Assembly (NCBI GenBank): GCA_004010935.1
Contig: CP026511.1
Location: 1,798,001 to 1,862,000 of the forward strand
Origin: Pseudomonadaceae bacterium SI-3
GTDB lineage: Bacteria; Pseudomonadota; Gammaproteobacteria; Pseudomonadales; Pseudomonadaceae
Direction of reading: 5' to 3'
DNA length: 64,000 nucleotides
The notes under the pieces: generated by a model
The model's input: only the letters and a program-made list of their open reading frames with translations
Told to the model about the DNA's origin: nothing
Database searches by the model: none
In this document: piece by piece, positions 63,187 to 64,000 of the stretch
Numbering within the stretch: position 1 is the stretch's first letter
How the letters are laid out: the number at the start of each line of letters is the position of its first letter
Program-made: the position numbers and the translations under genes

Positions 63187-64000
63187 ATGCAGCACCCCGC
63201 CGAACTATCCCCGCTGGGCAAATCCAGCGCCTATGTTGCGACCTACAGTCCTGAGCAACTCTTTCCCATCCCCCGCGCACCGAAGTGGGCCGAGCTGGGG
63301 CTGACAGCCGAAACCTTGCCCTATGGTGGCGTCGATATCTGGAACTGCTACGAGCTGTCCTGGCTGTTGCCGTCTGGCAAACCAGTGGTAGCCATTGGTG
63401 AGTTCAGCATTCCTGCCGACTCGCCCAACATCATCGAATCCAAGTCCTTCAAGCTCTATCTGAACTCTCTGAACCAGTCGGTATTCGAGAGCCGGCAGGC
63501 GCTCGTGGACGTTATGACGCGGGATTTGTCAGCCGCTGCGGGTAAACCCGTCGGCGTTCGCCTGCGGACGCTGGACGAAGTGGCTGAAGAGGGGATTGCA
63601 GCGCTAGACGGGCTCTGTATCGATGATCTGGATGTCACCATCGAAGACTATGATTCACCGCGCCCCGAGCTACTACGCAGCGACTCAGGGCGTCAGGTCG
63701 AAGAGCGCGTCTACAGCCACCTGCTGAAATCCAACTGCCCCGTCACCGGGCAACCGGACTGGGGCACAGTGGTGATCGAATATCGGGGCGCCGCGCTGGA
63801 CCACGGCAGCCTGCTTGCCTATCTAGTGAGCTTTCGCCAACACGCGGACTTTCATGAACAGTGCGTTGAACGGATCTTCCTCGACTTGCAGCGCGTGCTG
63901 AGACCTGATCGACTGAGCGTTCACGCACGCTATGTGCGTCGCGGCGGGCTGGATATCAATCCGTACCGCAGCACTCACGACGTATTGCCAGACAATGGTC
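63187..64000 (+). CDS. queF: NADPH-dependent 7-cyano-7-deazaguanine reductase QueF, 3' end missing
   Basis: Long-form (bimodular) QueF that reduces preQ0 to preQ1 in queuosine synthesis. Visible is the first half ([18 protein letters not shown]), [17 protein letters not shown] (QueF motif) and the active-site Cys in [14 protein letters not shown] followed by [19 protein letters not shown]. 271 codons are in the window; comparing with the family length, only a few residues are lost at the right edge. It begins 104 bp after the ABC-2 permease. Confidence 0.93.
   Translation, partial: MQHPAELSPLGKSSAYVATYSPEQLFPIPRAPKWAELGLTAETLPYGGVDIWNCYELSWLLPSGKPVVAIGEFSIPADSPNIIESKSFKLYLNSLNQSVFESRQALVDVMTRDLSAAAGKPVGVRLRTLDEVAEEGIAALDGLCIDDLDVTIEDYDSPRPELLRSDSGRQVEERVYSHLLKSNCPVTGQPDWGTVVIEYRGAALDHGSLLAYLVSFRQHADFHEQCVERIFLDLQRVLRPDRLSVHARYVRRGGLDINPYRSTHDVLPDNG

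Overview
The window is a GC-rich, gene-dense chromosomal segment of a Pseudomonas-type gammaproteobacterium. The MinCDE order, the Prc, ActP, NAGGN and FadE families, BolA/TrhO and the queF neighbourhood all fit Pseudomonas sensu lato. A Stutzerimonas (P. stutzeri-like) genome is my best guess, but it was not tested by any search. No prophage, integrase, transposase or CRISPR array is visible.

Region 1 (1-9.9 kb) is an exopolysaccharide/O-antigen-type cluster read on the minus strand and continuing off the left edge. In transcription order it holds a putative 2OG-Fe(II) oxygenase, a DegT-type sugar aminotransferase, a Wzx-like flippase, a GT2 glycosyltransferase, a Wzc-type tyrosine autokinase, a WbqC-family protein, an RfaH-type NusG paralogue and a GT4 glycosyltransferase. 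The roughly 0.7 kb leader before the first gene carries an ops-like sequence on the correct strand. The cluster therefore seems to encode its own antiterminator and that factor's recruitment site, which is the most interesting feature here.

Region 2 (9.8-10.3 kb) has two identical initiator tRNA-fMet genes in tandem, each with its own promoter and terminator. Region 3 (10.3-24.2 kb) holds two small proteins, an EAL phosphodiesterase, the Prc protease, a quinone oxidoreductase, aminopeptidase ApeB, an RluA-type pseudouridine synthase, the minCDE operon, a lipid A acyltransferase, a pirin, MlaA coupled to an unusual alpha/beta hydrolase, and a DUF2061 membrane protein.

Region 4 (24.4-39.3 kb) contains the DUF485-ActP acetate-uptake pair, an SDR, a CynX-type exporter, a 7TM-DISM hybrid histidine kinase, and the complete NAGGN osmoprotectant unit (amidotransferase, synthetase, M42-like peptidase) divergent from a MarR regulator. 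A LysR/DUF1127 pair follows. Region 5 (39.3-52.6 kb) has MnmC, polyphosphate:AMP phosphotransferase, a thiolase, a REP-like inverted repeat, FumC, DUF2059, BolA, TrhO, a DsbA-family protein, an ABC exporter and an HBM-type chemoreceptor.

Region 6 (52.7-64 kb) has an amino-acid permease broken by one in-frame TAG, a YdjM-family membrane protein, ArfB, an MFS transporter, a PA2817-like hypothetical, FadE, an ABC-2 transporter pair and a nearly complete queF at the right edge. Outside the polysaccharide cluster the content is mostly core housekeeping. Gene starts were moved from the longest open frame to internal starts where a ribosome-binding site or family length supported it.
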